Part shown: piece after piece, positions 50,253 to 58,760 of the stretch
Layout: the number at the start of each line of letters is the position of its first letter
Position numbering within the stretch: position 1 is the stretch's first letter
From: a virus
IMG/VR virus record: IMGVR_UViG_3300005563_000038
Location: 1 to 61,757 of that record
Strand: one strand, 5' to 3'
DNA length: 61,757 nt
Translations under genes and position numbers: made by a program
The notes under the pieces: generated by a model
What the model was told of the DNA's origin: nothing
Seen by the model: only the letters and a program-made list of their open reading frames with translations
Database searches by the model: none

Positions 50253-51557
50253 TCAAACGAACGCGGTTTCGACGTCCATTTGTGCCAGCTCCAGCACGTT
50301 CGAGTGCATGGCTTTCATGAACAACCCCATGAACACGTTACCGATGTCCGCAATGGCAATCGACAAGCTGGTGGGGGTGTCCGACAGGCGCTTGCCCAAG
50401 CACGCTTCGCACAAGTCGGTCTTGGGAAACCGGCAATACATCGGTGAGCGCAAAAGCACGCGCTTGCCCATGTACGCACCGACATTGCTCTCGTCGATGA
50501 AGGTGTCGACCGAGCCTTCGATGGCGGTAAAGCCCAAGAGCTTGGCTTCTTCGCCAGGCCGCGCAAAAAAGAAGTTACCCATGCGCGAGCCGCAGTCCTT
50601 GCCTGTGATGGCCAGGTTCGACGAAGCCCGGAACTGCCACTTGACCGCTTCACCCGACAGCTCGGTTTGCGCGCCGCGGTTAAACGATCCGGAACGCGAA
50701 GCTGTGTTCATGACCGGCAGGTCACGGATGTCCCAGCCTTCGGACAGCGAACGCGTGACGAGCGCCACGTCCAGCGAATCATCGAGCGTGGCTTCAGCGC
50801 CTTGCATGAGAAACAGCTTTTTGCGCACGACATTGAACGGCTTGTCTCCGAGCAGAAACCCCATGGACGAATCGCCCTTGAGGTACTCCTTCAGGTAGTC
50901 CACCAGTTCTTTGTCGATGGCCGCGATGGTGGCCGGATCGTGCAGACGGTCCTTGTACTTTTCCAGCAGTTGCTCGCGGAACTCCTTGATGCCCGGGGGT
51001 GCGGTCATCGACTTGTAGGAGCAGCCGGGCACGCACAGCTGGGTGTAGGCAGCCAGCGCTGCCGTGGCGTTGCCGTAGTTGACGTGTTCGTCCGCGTAGA
51101 TCTTGGTCGGATCACGCTCGGTCCCCACCGGCGGGGTGTTGACCAGGCGTTGGGCGATGATCGCTTCGACGTTCTCGGTCTTGATGCGACCTTCCATGTA
51201 GTCGATCTTGTCGCCGAACGGGTAGACCAGACAGATGCAGTTGTACAGCAAGTTGCCGTACGACGTGAGCACGTCTTTTTTCAGGTTGGGAATGTCACCG
51301 GCCTTGGCCTGGACCTTTTCCTTGAACTTGAAGATGGGCTCGCCCGAGGGCGCATCTTCGATGGGCAACAGCATCTGCGGGTTTTCCGGATTGCAGAAGT
51401 AGTGCCCTTGCTTGGTCTGGACGATGCGAAACGGGTAGGCGTTTTTCATCCATTCGCCTTCGGGTTCGCGGATCAGGCTGAACGCGGCGATGACCCAGGC
51501 CGTGCGCTTGTATTCCCCGGCGCGCATGGCCGCCAGGAAGAACTCGTATCGATTCAC
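50253..51557 (-). CDS. RNA polymerase beta' subunit, C-terminal half (second copy)
   Basis: This 434-residue protein repeats the beta' landmarks of the 41870 gene: EGWDIRDLPVMNTASRSG and following (273-310; bridge-helix region), AITGKDCGS (Cys 322), LRSPMYC (Cys 375) and LCEACLG (Cys 383, 386; second zinc site). SLSIAIADIGNVFMGLFMK (397-415) is a strongly diverged trigger-loop start. It is shorter than the first copy and differs throughout, so it belongs to a second enzyme, by analogy with phiKZ the virion-packaged polymerase (gp80). GTG at 51557 overlaps the upstream stop. It ends about 112 bases before the giant gene starts. Confidence 0.85.
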   Translation of the reverse strand: MNRYEFFLAAMRAGEYKRTAWVIAAFSLIREPEGEWMKNAYPFRIVQTKQGHYFCNPENPQMLLPIEDAPSGEPIFKFKEKVQAKAGDIPNLKKDVLTSYGNLLYNCICLVYPFGDKIDYMEGRIKTENVEAIIAQRLVNTPPVGTERDPTKIYADEHVNYGNATAALAAYTQLCVPGCSYKSMTAPPGIKEFREQLLEKYKDRLHDPATIAAIDKELVDYLKEYLKGDSSMGFLLGDKPFNVVRKKLFLMQGAEATLDDSLDVALVTRSLSEGWDIRDLPVMNTASRSGSFNRGAQTELSGEAVKWQFRASSNLAITGKDCGSRMGNFFFARPGEEAKLLGFTAIEGSVDTFIDESNVGAYMGKRVLLRSPMYCRFPKTDLCEACLGKRLSDTPTSLSIAIADIGNVFMGLFMKAMHSNVLELAQMDVETAFV

Positions 51558-52510
51558 AGCAGACCTCCACGGCCGGCTTGCACCGGCCTGTCGATGGCAG
51601 ACGGCAGAACGACCTTGGTCTGGGCCTTTGTGCCAGCTTCACGGAATGCCTGGAACTTGATCGTCAGGCTGCTCAGCTCGTTGTAGATCGGGGTGATCCG
51701 ATCGAGCGAGTCGCCGTAGGTCTTTTCCAGTTCGCGCATGACCACGTCACGCAGGTTGCCCGTACCCGCATCGCTGGAGATCAGTGCGCCAGCCATCAGC
51801 TGGACGGCGATCTCGATGGCAAAGGCCTTGGCCAGCACGGGCGCCGTCTTCTGACGCGCTTCCATCTGGTCGATGATCTCGGTGTGGTACTGCGCGTAGG
51901 GTTGCCCCACCGGCTCGCCCATCTCCACCAGATCCCAGATGTAGAGCCACTGGTTGTCCAGCGCAGCGCGGTACAGCCGCAGCGTGTCGATGTAGGCTTT
52001 GTCTTCTTCGGGCTGTTTGAGCGCGGCGTGCTCACTGGCCAGCTTGTCCATGATCACCCGAATGGCCGCGATCGTGGCGTGGTCGACCGTTTGCAGGAGG
52101 ATGACCACCCGCTCTTCATCGGTGCCGTTGACCAGCGCCAAGATTTCCGCCAACGCTTCTTCGGGCGCGGCTACTTGCGTGCAGATCTCGATGATGTTGT
52201 CAAAGTACTCGGTCTGTTCGAGCCGACGCAGACCCAGCAGGATCTGGTTGCCTTCAGACACCGTGGCTTCGTCAACCAGATCGATGCGCAGCTGCTGCAA
52301 GATGTAGTCCTGGAACTGGCTGGTCAGTGCCACGATCCGTTGGATCGAATCGCTCGCACCTTCGTTGTCGGCCGACATCAGAATGTCTTCATAGCCGACT
52401 GTGTACTCCGTCAGCCCGAACGCTTCGAACAAGTCGAAGGCTTGCGAGATCGCATTGTAGATCTCCGGGCTTGCGGCCGTCTTCAAATGGACGTCCAAAG
52501 TTTCAAGCAT
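51554..52510 (-). CDS. Unknown acidic helical protein (318 aa), coupled to RNAP beta' half
   Basis: ATG at 52510 with CAAGGAC upstream. The 318-residue product is strongly helical and acidic with regular hydrophobic spacing (MLETLDVHLKTAASPEIYNA; QILLGLRRLEQTEYFDNII; LRLYRAALDNQWLYIWDLVEM). It ends with a basic Gly/Arg tail (VQAGRGGLL). It is translationally coupled to the second RNAP beta' C-half (GTGA overlap at 51554-51557). Virion packaging of the polymerase, or a structural role in the same particle, would fit. No domain is recognised. Confidence 0.87.
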   Translation of the reverse strand: MLETLDVHLKTAASPEIYNAISQAFDLFEAFGLTEYTVGYEDILMSADNEGASDSIQRIVALTSQFQDYILQQLRIDLVDEATVSEGNQILLGLRRLEQTEYFDNIIEICTQVAAPEEALAEILALVNGTDEERVVILLQTVDHATIAAIRVIMDKLASEHAALKQPEEDKAYIDTLRLYRAALDNQWLYIWDLVEMGEPVGQPYAQYHTEIIDQMEARQKTAPVLAKAFAIEIAVQLMAGALISSDAGTGNLRDVVMRELEKTYGDSLDRITPIYNELSSLTIKFQAFREAGTKAQTKVVLPSAIDRPVQAGRGGLL

Positions 52511-52723
52511 GTTGTTTGTCCTTGAGCCCGAGGTTGGGCATTGGGCAATCCTTAAGTCTTTAAGGAGAGCAATCAAATGATTACCCCGCCCAGACGGGAA
52601 AAAATACAGGGGATTTCTTAATCCTGTAGCCTGGAATTTGGGACCTCAACTCTAATTTTAGAGTGTGCACCTGTCCAGATTCCAAACCAAATTTTTAAGT
52701 CTCGTCCGGAGAGATTTCAGATC

Positions 52724-53383
52724 ATGCATAACCAAGCCCCCAAACCCAGGAAGCTCAATCCGGTTGTCAGCGCCGTCGGGGTGATGGCCATCGACAACGC
52801 CAACTCCGAGTTCCGCCAGCAACAAGCGCAAGTGCGCAAGGCCAAGAACTCGTGGGACGACGTCAACCGCCTGAGCGGTCTGTGCCAGCGTCTGCTGCTG
52901 AGCGCCACCGGCCTGCTGCCGTCGATCCGCAACGAGCGGCTGATGAGCTTGATCGACGACCGTGCCACGTTCAACACGAACGCGCACATCCTGGCGCGTG
53001 ATCTGAGCGCCTACCAGAACAACTTCGAGGCCCTCAAGGCCCGACACGCTGGCAAGTCCGGCGATGCCTCCGACGACAACGACAACATGGAGGCCATCGA
53101 CATCTACACCCAGTACGCATCGTTCTACGAGCGCTGGGACGGTGTCCTGCAACCGACCATGAACCACATCCTGGAACAACTCCAGGCTGCCGAAGCCAAG
53201 CTGCGCGAGATCGACAACGATGCAGCCGACACCCTGGGTGTCGAAACGAGCCAGCTGCTCGACGCTGCGAAGGGAATCCAAGTTCAACGCGAACCGGTCC
53301 TTTCGCCCGAACAAGATCCGACCGTCGTCACCGACGTGGAACCGACCAAGCCCGACAACGCTTCGGCCTCCACGCCCGAGTGA
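52724..53383 (+). CDS. Unknown coiled-coil-like protein (219 aa)
   Basis: ATG at 52724 with GGAGA upstream. The 219-residue product has a basic start (MHNQAPKPRKLNPVVSAVGV), a helical charged core (NSEFRQQQAQVRKAKNSWDD; MNHILEQLQAAEAKLREIDND) and a Pro/Thr/Glu-rich disordered end (SPEQDPTVVTDVEPT). The leader has a short hairpin (CTCTAA/TTAGAG near 52650). Probably co-transcribed with 53420; no function is recognised. Confidence 0.87.
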   Translation: MHNQAPKPRKLNPVVSAVGVMAIDNANSEFRQQQAQVRKAKNSWDDVNRLSGLCQRLLLSATGLLPSIRNERLMSLIDDRATFNTNAHILARDLSAYQNNFEALKARHAGKSGDASDDNDNMEAIDIYTQYASFYERWDGVLQPTMNHILEQLQAAEAKLREIDNDAADTLGVETSQLLDAAKGIQVQREPVLSPEQDPTVVTDVEPTKPDNASASTPE

Positions 53384-53419
53384 TCGGATCGCGTTCATCG
53401 ACTCCCATCTTCTCTGACC

Positions 53420-55234
53420 ATGACCACACCTGAACAAGAACCGGGGACTCCACCCGAATCGATCGCGCCCGTCGTCGAACGCACCTCGGCCGCTGCCGCC
53501 GCGCAAGCTGCGCCGGCCGTCACGATCCCGGCGGACGCTCCGACGCCTGCCCCCTCTCTGGACATCTCATCGGTGACGATACCTGCGCCGGCAGTCTCGG
53601 GTGATCCGGTGACGCCGCCTGCTGACGCTCCGGCCATGACCCTGACCGGTGGCCCGGTCACGTCCAGCGGTCCCAACACCCCCAGCCTGCTCATGCCCAC
53701 GGTGGCTGCGCCGTCGTCGCAACCCACCGACACACCGGAAGCGGACAAGGTGGCGATCGAAGAGCCGCCGGTCGATCCGATGAACGACACCGACAGCGCC
53801 GAGGTCGCGACCACCGTCAAGATGATCGAGCCGGGTGAGAACCCGAACGTCCACCAGGAATTCATCATCGAGAAAAAGGGCACCCGCGGCGACGCGAGAG
53901 CCCTGAACACGCAGAACCAGCAGCAAGCGGTGTTTCCCGACATGCTGCCGGCCTCGATGGTCAACAACCTGGAGCATCCGGCTGCGGCGCGTCAAGATGA
54001 CGACGATGCGCGGCGCTGGTCGCAAATCGTCCAGAGCGCGGCCGGGGCCATTCCGGGCTCGGAGATGCTCCAAGGCATCTTGGATCGTCCGGACGCCGAG
54101 TTCCGCCAGTACCTGAAGACCGAACGCAACCGCGTGGGCTACAGCGCTCCGCAGTTCGCTGACATGGGCGGCGGCAAGCTCTCGGGTGAACGTGCCATCC
54201 AGCGCGTGCGCGCCCTCATGGGCTCGGGCGGCCTGGTCACGGTCCCGCTGTACCACTCGGGGTTCCACATCACGATCAAGACGCCCAGCGAGTCGGCCCT
54301 GATCGAGGTGCGTCGCCGCATGGAAAACGAGCGCATCGAGCTGGGTCGCTACACGTTCGGCATGGTGTTTTCCAACACCGCGTCCTACACCGTCAACATC
54401 ATGATGGATCTGATCCTGGAGCACGTCACCGAGACGACGCTCAAGAACCAGACCGACCTGCGCCAGCGCATCGACGCCCTGGACATCCCCGTCCTGATGT
54501 GGGGCATGGCTTGCGCTGTCTGGCCCAACGGCTTTCAGTACGCGCGCGCCCTGACCACCGAGCAAGGCATCCTGCACCACCAGGTCATCACCGGCCTGAT
54601 CGATGTGGCCAAGCTGCTGTGGGTGGACAACAAGGCGTTCACGGCCAAGCAAAAGGCCCACATGTCCAACCGCGTCGTCGGCTCGATGACCGACGAACAG
54701 ATCCAGGCCTACAAGGACGACTTTCCGCTGCGCGCCGGCCGGGTGGTTCAACTGGCACCGGGCATCTCGGTGGAGTTTGCTCCGCCGTCCGTCGAAGCCT
54801 ACATCGCTTCGGGTCGCCGCTGGGTCGAAAAGCTCGTGCAGATCGTCGAAGGCACGATCACCAACGACCGCGAGGACATCGAAGGTCGCAACCGTGCCAT
54901 CGTCCAGCACGGCAACGCAACCTACATGCGCCAGCTCGGTCACTGGGTCAAGCAGATCAAGCTCGGCGAGATCGACAAGGAAGAAGTCATCGACGACACC
55001 GAGAACGTCGAACTGGTGCTCGAGACGCTGTCGGAAAGCCAGGAGATCCGCGAAGCGTACATCGCCGGCTACCGCAACTACGTCAACGACATCACCACGG
55101 CCATCATCGCCATTCCCGAAGCCGCGTCGAACGACCTGATGGTTCCGCGCTTCCCGAACCTGATCGCCATCGACGTCATCTCGACGTTTTTCATTCTTCT
55201 CATGCAGCGAGTCAACCAACTGATCAACCGCTGA
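53420..55234 (+). CDS. Large virion-like protein with disordered N-terminus (604 aa)
   Basis: ATG at 53420. Residues 1 to about 130 are Pro/Ala/Thr/Ser-rich and disordered. A folded region begins around residue 150, with GGLVTVPLYHSGFHITIKTPS and RRMENERIELGRYTFGMVF near residues 270-310, then helical segments. It ends in a hydrophobic helix (LIAIDVISTFFILLMQRVNQL). The arrangement resembles phage baseplate or neck proteins but I cannot place it in a family. Strong codon bias, plus-strand unit 52724-56132. Confidence 0.87.
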   Translation: MTTPEQEPGTPPESIAPVVERTSAAAAAQAAPAVTIPADAPTPAPSLDISSVTIPAPAVSGDPVTPPADAPAMTLTGGPVTSSGPNTPSLLMPTVAAPSSQPTDTPEADKVAIEEPPVDPMNDTDSAEVATTVKMIEPGENPNVHQEFIIEKKGTRGDARALNTQNQQQAVFPDMLPASMVNNLEHPAAARQDDDDARRWSQIVQSAAGAIPGSEMLQGILDRPDAEFRQYLKTERNRVGYSAPQFADMGGGKLSGERAIQRVRALMGSGGLVTVPLYHSGFHITIKTPSESALIEVRRRMENERIELGRYTFGMVFSNTASYTVNIMMDLILEHVTETTLKNQTDLRQRIDALDIPVLMWGMACAVWPNGFQYARALTTEQGILHHQVITGLIDVAKLLWVDNKAFTAKQKAHMSNRVVGSMTDEQIQAYKDDFPLRAGRVVQLAPGISVEFAPPSVEAYIASGRRWVEKLVQIVEGTITNDREDIEGRNRAIVQHGNATYMRQLGHWVKQIKLGEIDKEEVIDDTENVELVLETLSESQEIREAYIAGYRNYVNDITTAIIAIPEAASNDLMVPRFPNLIAIDVISTFFILLMQRVNQLINR

Positions 55235-55296
55235 CGGGTCAATACCACGTCTGTGATTATCGGTTCGGGGTTGACGCCCTGGACACGCCTGAAGAA

Positions 55297-55692
55297 ATGA
55301 GGACGGACAACCGAGTCCGAAGAGCTCTCGCCGACATCATCGAGAAAGTTCCTCGACTCGGATCCATCCATGCACGGATGGTGCTGAACGAGTACTACGA
55401 AAAGACCTATCAGATTTACAATCATGATGATCCTGGAGCAGAACCGTTCGCACCTATCCTGATGCACTGGAATCAGGACACCATCACAGAAGGTGGGTTG
55501 CATGAGAGGATGAAGGAGTTCGTGATGCTGGATGTTGGAAAATGCTTCAACATTTCGTTTCCCGAATTCCTGGAGCAGCCAACATATGTCTGCGAGCTGA
55601 TGCTCAAGACTGTGAGAGACAAGATCAAAAGGGAAGGCCCTGAGATCGACAAAGCCCTGGCCGCTGTGGCCGAGCTGAACAAGAACAAATAG
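55297..55692 (+). CDS. Unknown small protein (131 aa)
   Basis: The frame is open from far upstream, but the part inside the previous gene is noise; the first usable start in the gap is the ATG at 55297 (MRTDNRVRRALADII), with only GAAGAA before it. The product is helical and charged (IHARMVLNEYYEKTYQIYN; KTVRDKIKREGPEIDKAL), without known motifs. Codon bias is weaker than in the preceding structural gene. Its stop lies 26 bases before the next gene. Confidence 0.78.
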   Translation: MRTDNRVRRALADIIEKVPRLGSIHARMVLNEYYEKTYQIYNHDDPGAEPFAPILMHWNQDTITEGGLHERMKEFVMLDVGKCFNISFPEFLEQPTYVCELMLKTVRDKIKREGPEIDKALAAVAELNKNK

Positions 55693-55718
55693 CGTTTCAA
55701 CGGATTAGGAGTCGAGTC

Positions 55719-56132
55719 ATGCACTTTGGATGGGAGAAATACGAGCTTTTCCAGGATACCGCGCCTGCCAAAGTGATGGCAGCGCTGGTCTTGCTCAAGC
55801 TCAATGGTCAAGCGTCGGATGATCAGCACCTGCGCGAGCTTGCCGCCGAGATCTTGGGTGTCGAAGTCGAAGCCACGTGTAATGACATGTGTGGCAACTT
55901 CGTCATCTCGGAGATGGTGGCTGCTTTCCGCGCCAAGCGCTCGGACATCGACGTCAACGAAGAAGTCTGGTTGATGCGCGCCATGGATCCGCTGATCCTG
56001 CCGTCCATCGACCTGTGGATCACCAACGCCAAGAAAGCCGGTGTCAGCTCCGATCGCATCAAGAGCGCCGAGGCGCAACGGGATCGCATCGCGCGCTGGC
56101 AGTTCAACCACGGCACCAAGCAAGATCGGTAA
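55719..56132 (+). CDS. Unknown small protein (137 aa)
   Basis: ATG at 55719 with TTAGGAGT upstream, a good ribosome site. The 137-residue product is helical (AKVMAALVLLKLNGQ; LRELAAEILGVEVEATCNDMC) and ends in a basic segment (RIARWQFNHGTKQDR). The paired cysteines near residue 55 could bind metal, but only two are present. Last gene of the plus-strand unit; a TTATGT-tailed hairpin follows. Confidence 0.86.
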   Translation: MHFGWEKYELFQDTAPAKVMAALVLLKLNGQASDDQHLRELAAEILGVEVEATCNDMCGNFVISEMVAAFRAKRSDIDVNEEVWLMRAMDPLILPSIDLWITNAKKAGVSSDRIKSAEAQRDRIARWQFNHGTKQDR

Positions 56133-56149
56133 CCCCGTCATGGGGGTGG

Positions 56150-56186
56150 AAGCTACTCATCCGCCAAGGGTGGGTAGCTTTTATGT
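56150..56186 (+). terminator. Hairpin terminator with TTATGT tail
   Basis: AAGCTAC (56150-56156) pairs with GTAGCTT (56174-56180), extended by CA/TG, followed by TTATGT. It ends the unit 52724-56132. Confidence 0.7.
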
Positions 56187-56490
56187 CGCTATACTGTGCA
56201 CCTTGACCATCGCTGCTGATCAAACATGTTCTCACCGGGAAACAGATCCCAACGAGAAAGACCTTGGCTGGTTATAGCCTGATCATCTTGAAAAGCTTGA
56301 TGGGGTAAGCTGCCTGACCGTGCGAGAGTGGATGCTTGCTTGCGTCAGCCTTCGGCGTTTTGGGGATGTTCTTTGAAAGTTCGATGACAGTCACGTGGCA
56401 GCCAGTTAGCGCCTCGCCCACTTTGGTTTAAAAGACCTCCTGAGGGGTGGGAAAGGACGATGGCATAAGTCTTTTGTCCACGAGCAGATC

Positions 56491-56528
56491 GGGTACGACG
56501 TCCTTAACCGGCGTCGTACCCTTTATGC
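56491..56528 (+). terminator. Hairpin terminator with TTTATGC tail
   Basis: GGGTACGACG (56491-56500), 11-base loop, CGTCGTACCC (56512-56521), TTTATGC. There is no gene within 350 bases upstream on this strand, so it may end a noncoding transcript or act as a barrier before the convergent minus genes. Confidence 0.82.
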
Positions 56529-56535
56529 TGCCACG

Positions 56536-56561
56536 GCATAAAAGGGGAGCCGAAGCTCCCC
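56536..56561 (-). terminator. Hairpin terminator (minus) with TTTTATGC tail
   Basis: On the minus strand GGGGAGC, loop TTCG, GCTCCCC, then TTTTATGC. It immediately follows the DUF6527-like gene and ends the polymerase N-half transcript. Confidence 0.85.
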
Positions 56562-56563
56562 GT

Positions 56564-56857
56564 TTACGGACACCAGACAATCTTGCCGTCGGTGACCCAG
56601 TAGTGCGACTTGCACGGAAACTGCTGGTTACCGATCGACGGATAAAGGGTTGGACCGTTGGGACCTTCGGTAAAAGTCCATCCGGAATTCTCGCCCGGTT
56701 CGTTCAAAGGAGTCACCGTTTCCCATCTGCACTCTCCGCAAGCGCAGAGGTGAATGGCCAGGTTAAATCGACGAGACAGGTAGAGCACGCCATGTTCAAG
56801 CTTACTCCTGTCTCCGATGTGTACGACTTCTTTGACCACCAGGCGTTCCGTTTTCAT
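56564..56857 (-). CDS. DUF6527-like small metal-binding protein (97 aa)
   Basis: ATG at 56857 with AAAGGA six bases upstream, ten bases after the polymerase N-half. The 97-residue product contains LCACGECRWETVTPL (Cys 38, 40, 43), GPTLYPSI, and PCKSHYWVTDGKIVWCP (Cys 82, Cys 96), the pattern I associate with DUF6527: a cysteine-rich metal site, 'TL.PS' and 'C.SHYW...G...W'. In bacteria this family often travels with ubiquitin-like conjugation genes, but no E1- or E2-like gene is seen here. A zinc-binding accessory of replication is possible from its position. Confidence 0.7.
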   Translation of the reverse strand: MKTERLVVKEVVHIGDRSKLEHGVLYLSRRFNLAIHLCACGECRWETVTPLNEPGENSGWTFTEGPNGPTLYPSIGNQQFPCKSHYWVTDGKIVWCP

Positions 56858-56866
56858 GACAGTCCT

Positions 56867-58588
56867 TTAAGCAACGATTCGATCGACCTCTTCCTGCGCG
56901 AAGGCGTCTGCCATCTCGACCAGGGTGGGCATACCAAACAGGTTGCAACAGACTTCAACGGCATTGGTGGGTCCTGCACTCAGGTTGATCCCCATCATCC
57001 GCCGGGTGTACTCCGAAACCCCTTCAATGGAGATCAGTTCCTTGACGGTGGTGTTGCGGGCCATGTTCATGACCGCCCCGCCGTTTGGATAGCTACCTGA
57101 GACGTCCAAGTCAGCGACGTTGCGGCGCAGATTGGTTCTCAGGTTCGGGAACTCCAGGATGCACTTCAGACCGTTGTCGGCCAGCAGGTGCGCTGGCAGC
57201 ATGATGATCCAGTCTTCGCCACTGATCGTCTTCAGATCGATGTCGTCGGTCATCTGGTCCGAGGTCGTACCCATGATCCGCGGCGGATCCACGGTCTGGA
57301 CAAAGTAGTGCAGCTCGTCGACCAGACGGCGCGGCTGCGACTTGAAGTCCGTAAAGTCCGAGGATCCTCCCAGCAGCGGCATCACGACCGACAAGTCCTT
57401 GGTCTGCTCGTCCAGCAGTTCCATGGACACGCAATCGAACACGTTGTAGATGATGTATTCGAGCTGGAATTTCGATTGCATCAATTGGTGCCAGGCCAAG
57501 CCATGGCCCACGTTCTCGAACTCGGGGTTGTTAAACCGCAGCTTACCCAAGTTGAGCTTCAGACCCAGGATGTAGTCCAACGAGTACGAGGCTTCAGCCG
57601 GATCGGAAATCCGGATCTGCTTGTACGCACACATCGAGTCGACCACGTAGAAGCTGGCCGGCGTAAAGACGGTGTGCCACTGCTCGTGCGGTGGCTTGGG
57701 CATGATCTTGCCCGAGGACGTCTTTTTTTGCTTGGGACCTTGTTTGTACTCGAAAAAGCGGAACTCACGCGGCACCGACGGATCGCTAAAGACATCGGCC
57801 AGGTTCATGCCGCAGCGCTCAAGCGCCGTCTTCATCTTGGGGATGTCGAAGTCGATGTTCCACATCGCAAAGAAGTCAGGCTTCCACTCGTGCGCCTTTT
57901 GGATCACGCGCTTGACGATCTCACCTTCGGAGTCGACGATGTCGATTTCCCAGACGATCTTGCGTTCATCGACGTACTTGCCCAAGTGCTGGCGCAGCAT
58001 CGCCTGCAAGCGGTTCTTGACGTCGGAAAAGCCTGCCACGAAACTCGCCAGGACCGCTGTGTAGATACGGTCCTTGAACGAGATCGTCTGCATGATGATC
58101 TCTTGCTCCTTGGAAAAGACGTTCGTCTCCGTATCAGAGCAGGCCACCGAGTAAGGCGTGTTGGTATCAGGAAAGCGCTCCTGGTACATCCGCTTGATGA
58201 CGGCCGTCGACTTGATGTCCGCGCCGTAGACATACGGGTTGCGACAGGTCTTTCGCAAGTTGGGCTTGTCGTCGTTGCGGTAGGTCTGCTCGAGCGCTGC
58301 GTTGATGGACCAGACCAGCTCGGTCTGCGTCGACTTGTACTCCATCAACTTGGATTTGAGCTCGGTTTCTTTCTTTTGCTGGTGATCGCGCGCGTTCTTG
58401 GCGGTGATCCAAAACGGACGCTTGAAGTTGGTGATACCCCGGCTGGTGGGGATGGTACGGCCGTCCTTGGTGTGGACGATCTCCTTGACAAAATGGTAGT
58501 CGTTTCGGCTACCCGGCGGCGGCGGGCAGTATACGGCGAAACGGCATTCCACTGCCTTGATGTTGTCCTTGTCGATGACTGCTGTCAT
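56867..58588 (-). CDS. Family B DNA polymerase, N-terminal half (exonuclease and motif A)
   Basis: The 573-residue product carries the 3'-5' proofreading exonuclease: SDTET (Asp 152, Glu 154; Exo I), MWNIDFD (Asn 244, Asp 248; Exo II) and YNVFD (Tyr 381, Asp 385; Exo III). It also has palm motif A, DLDVSGSYPN (Asp 495, Tyr 500, Pro 501), in place of DxxSLYP. It ends about 70 residues later, before any motif B or C; these are on the plus-strand protein at 20968-23151. ATG at 58588 with AGGAC upstream. Followed closely by the DUF6527-like gene. The gene split is the unusual point; both halves keep their catalytic residues, so a functional two-part enzyme is expected. Confidence 0.9.
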   Translation of the reverse strand: MTAVIDKDNIKAVECRFAVYCPPPPGSRNDYHFVKEIVHTKDGRTIPTSRGITNFKRPFWITAKNARDHQQKKETELKSKLMEYKSTQTELVWSINAALEQTYRNDDKPNLRKTCRNPYVYGADIKSTAVIKRMYQERFPDTNTPYSVACSDTETNVFSKEQEIIMQTISFKDRIYTAVLASFVAGFSDVKNRLQAMLRQHLGKYVDERKIVWEIDIVDSEGEIVKRVIQKAHEWKPDFFAMWNIDFDIPKMKTALERCGMNLADVFSDPSVPREFRFFEYKQGPKQKKTSSGKIMPKPPHEQWHTVFTPASFYVVDSMCAYKQIRISDPAEASYSLDYILGLKLNLGKLRFNNPEFENVGHGLAWHQLMQSKFQLEYIIYNVFDCVSMELLDEQTKDLSVVMPLLGGSSDFTDFKSQPRRLVDELHYFVQTVDPPRIMGTTSDQMTDDIDLKTISGEDWIIMLPAHLLADNGLKCILEFPNLRTNLRRNVADLDVSGSYPNGGAVMNMARNTTVKELISIEGVSEYTRRMMGINLSAGPTNAVEVCCNLFGMPTLVEMADAFAQEEVDRIVA

Positions 58589-58760
58589 GGATGGTCCTGC
58601 AATTATTGTGACTGAACGTCCTAGATATAGGGCATTCTTGACCGTTTTGTCTTTGTTGCTGGCTTGTGGTGATACACGAACACAAGAAGACGACAAGGTG
58701 TGATTTTAAGCAAAGCTGAGCTGTAGACTGCCAGCTAAACCTCCTGCCAAGGACTTCGTC

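Larger units (their letters stand above)
56133..56563. other. 431-base noncoding region bounded by terminators
   Basis: After the hairpin at 56150-56186 there are about 300 bases with no ORF, then two terminators at 56491 and 56536. The middle contains small stems (CTCCTGAG near 56440) and a purine-rich GGGGTGGGAAAGGA at 56444-56458. A distinct short noncoding transcript ending at 56528 is possible. No tRNA fold was found. Confidence 0.5.

Noticed and set aside
54499-55296. N-terminal extension of the 131-aa gene into the 604-aa gene
   Set aside because: The extension is Arg/Gly/His-rich antisense-like noise in another frame of a strong gene; the real start is the ATG at 55297.
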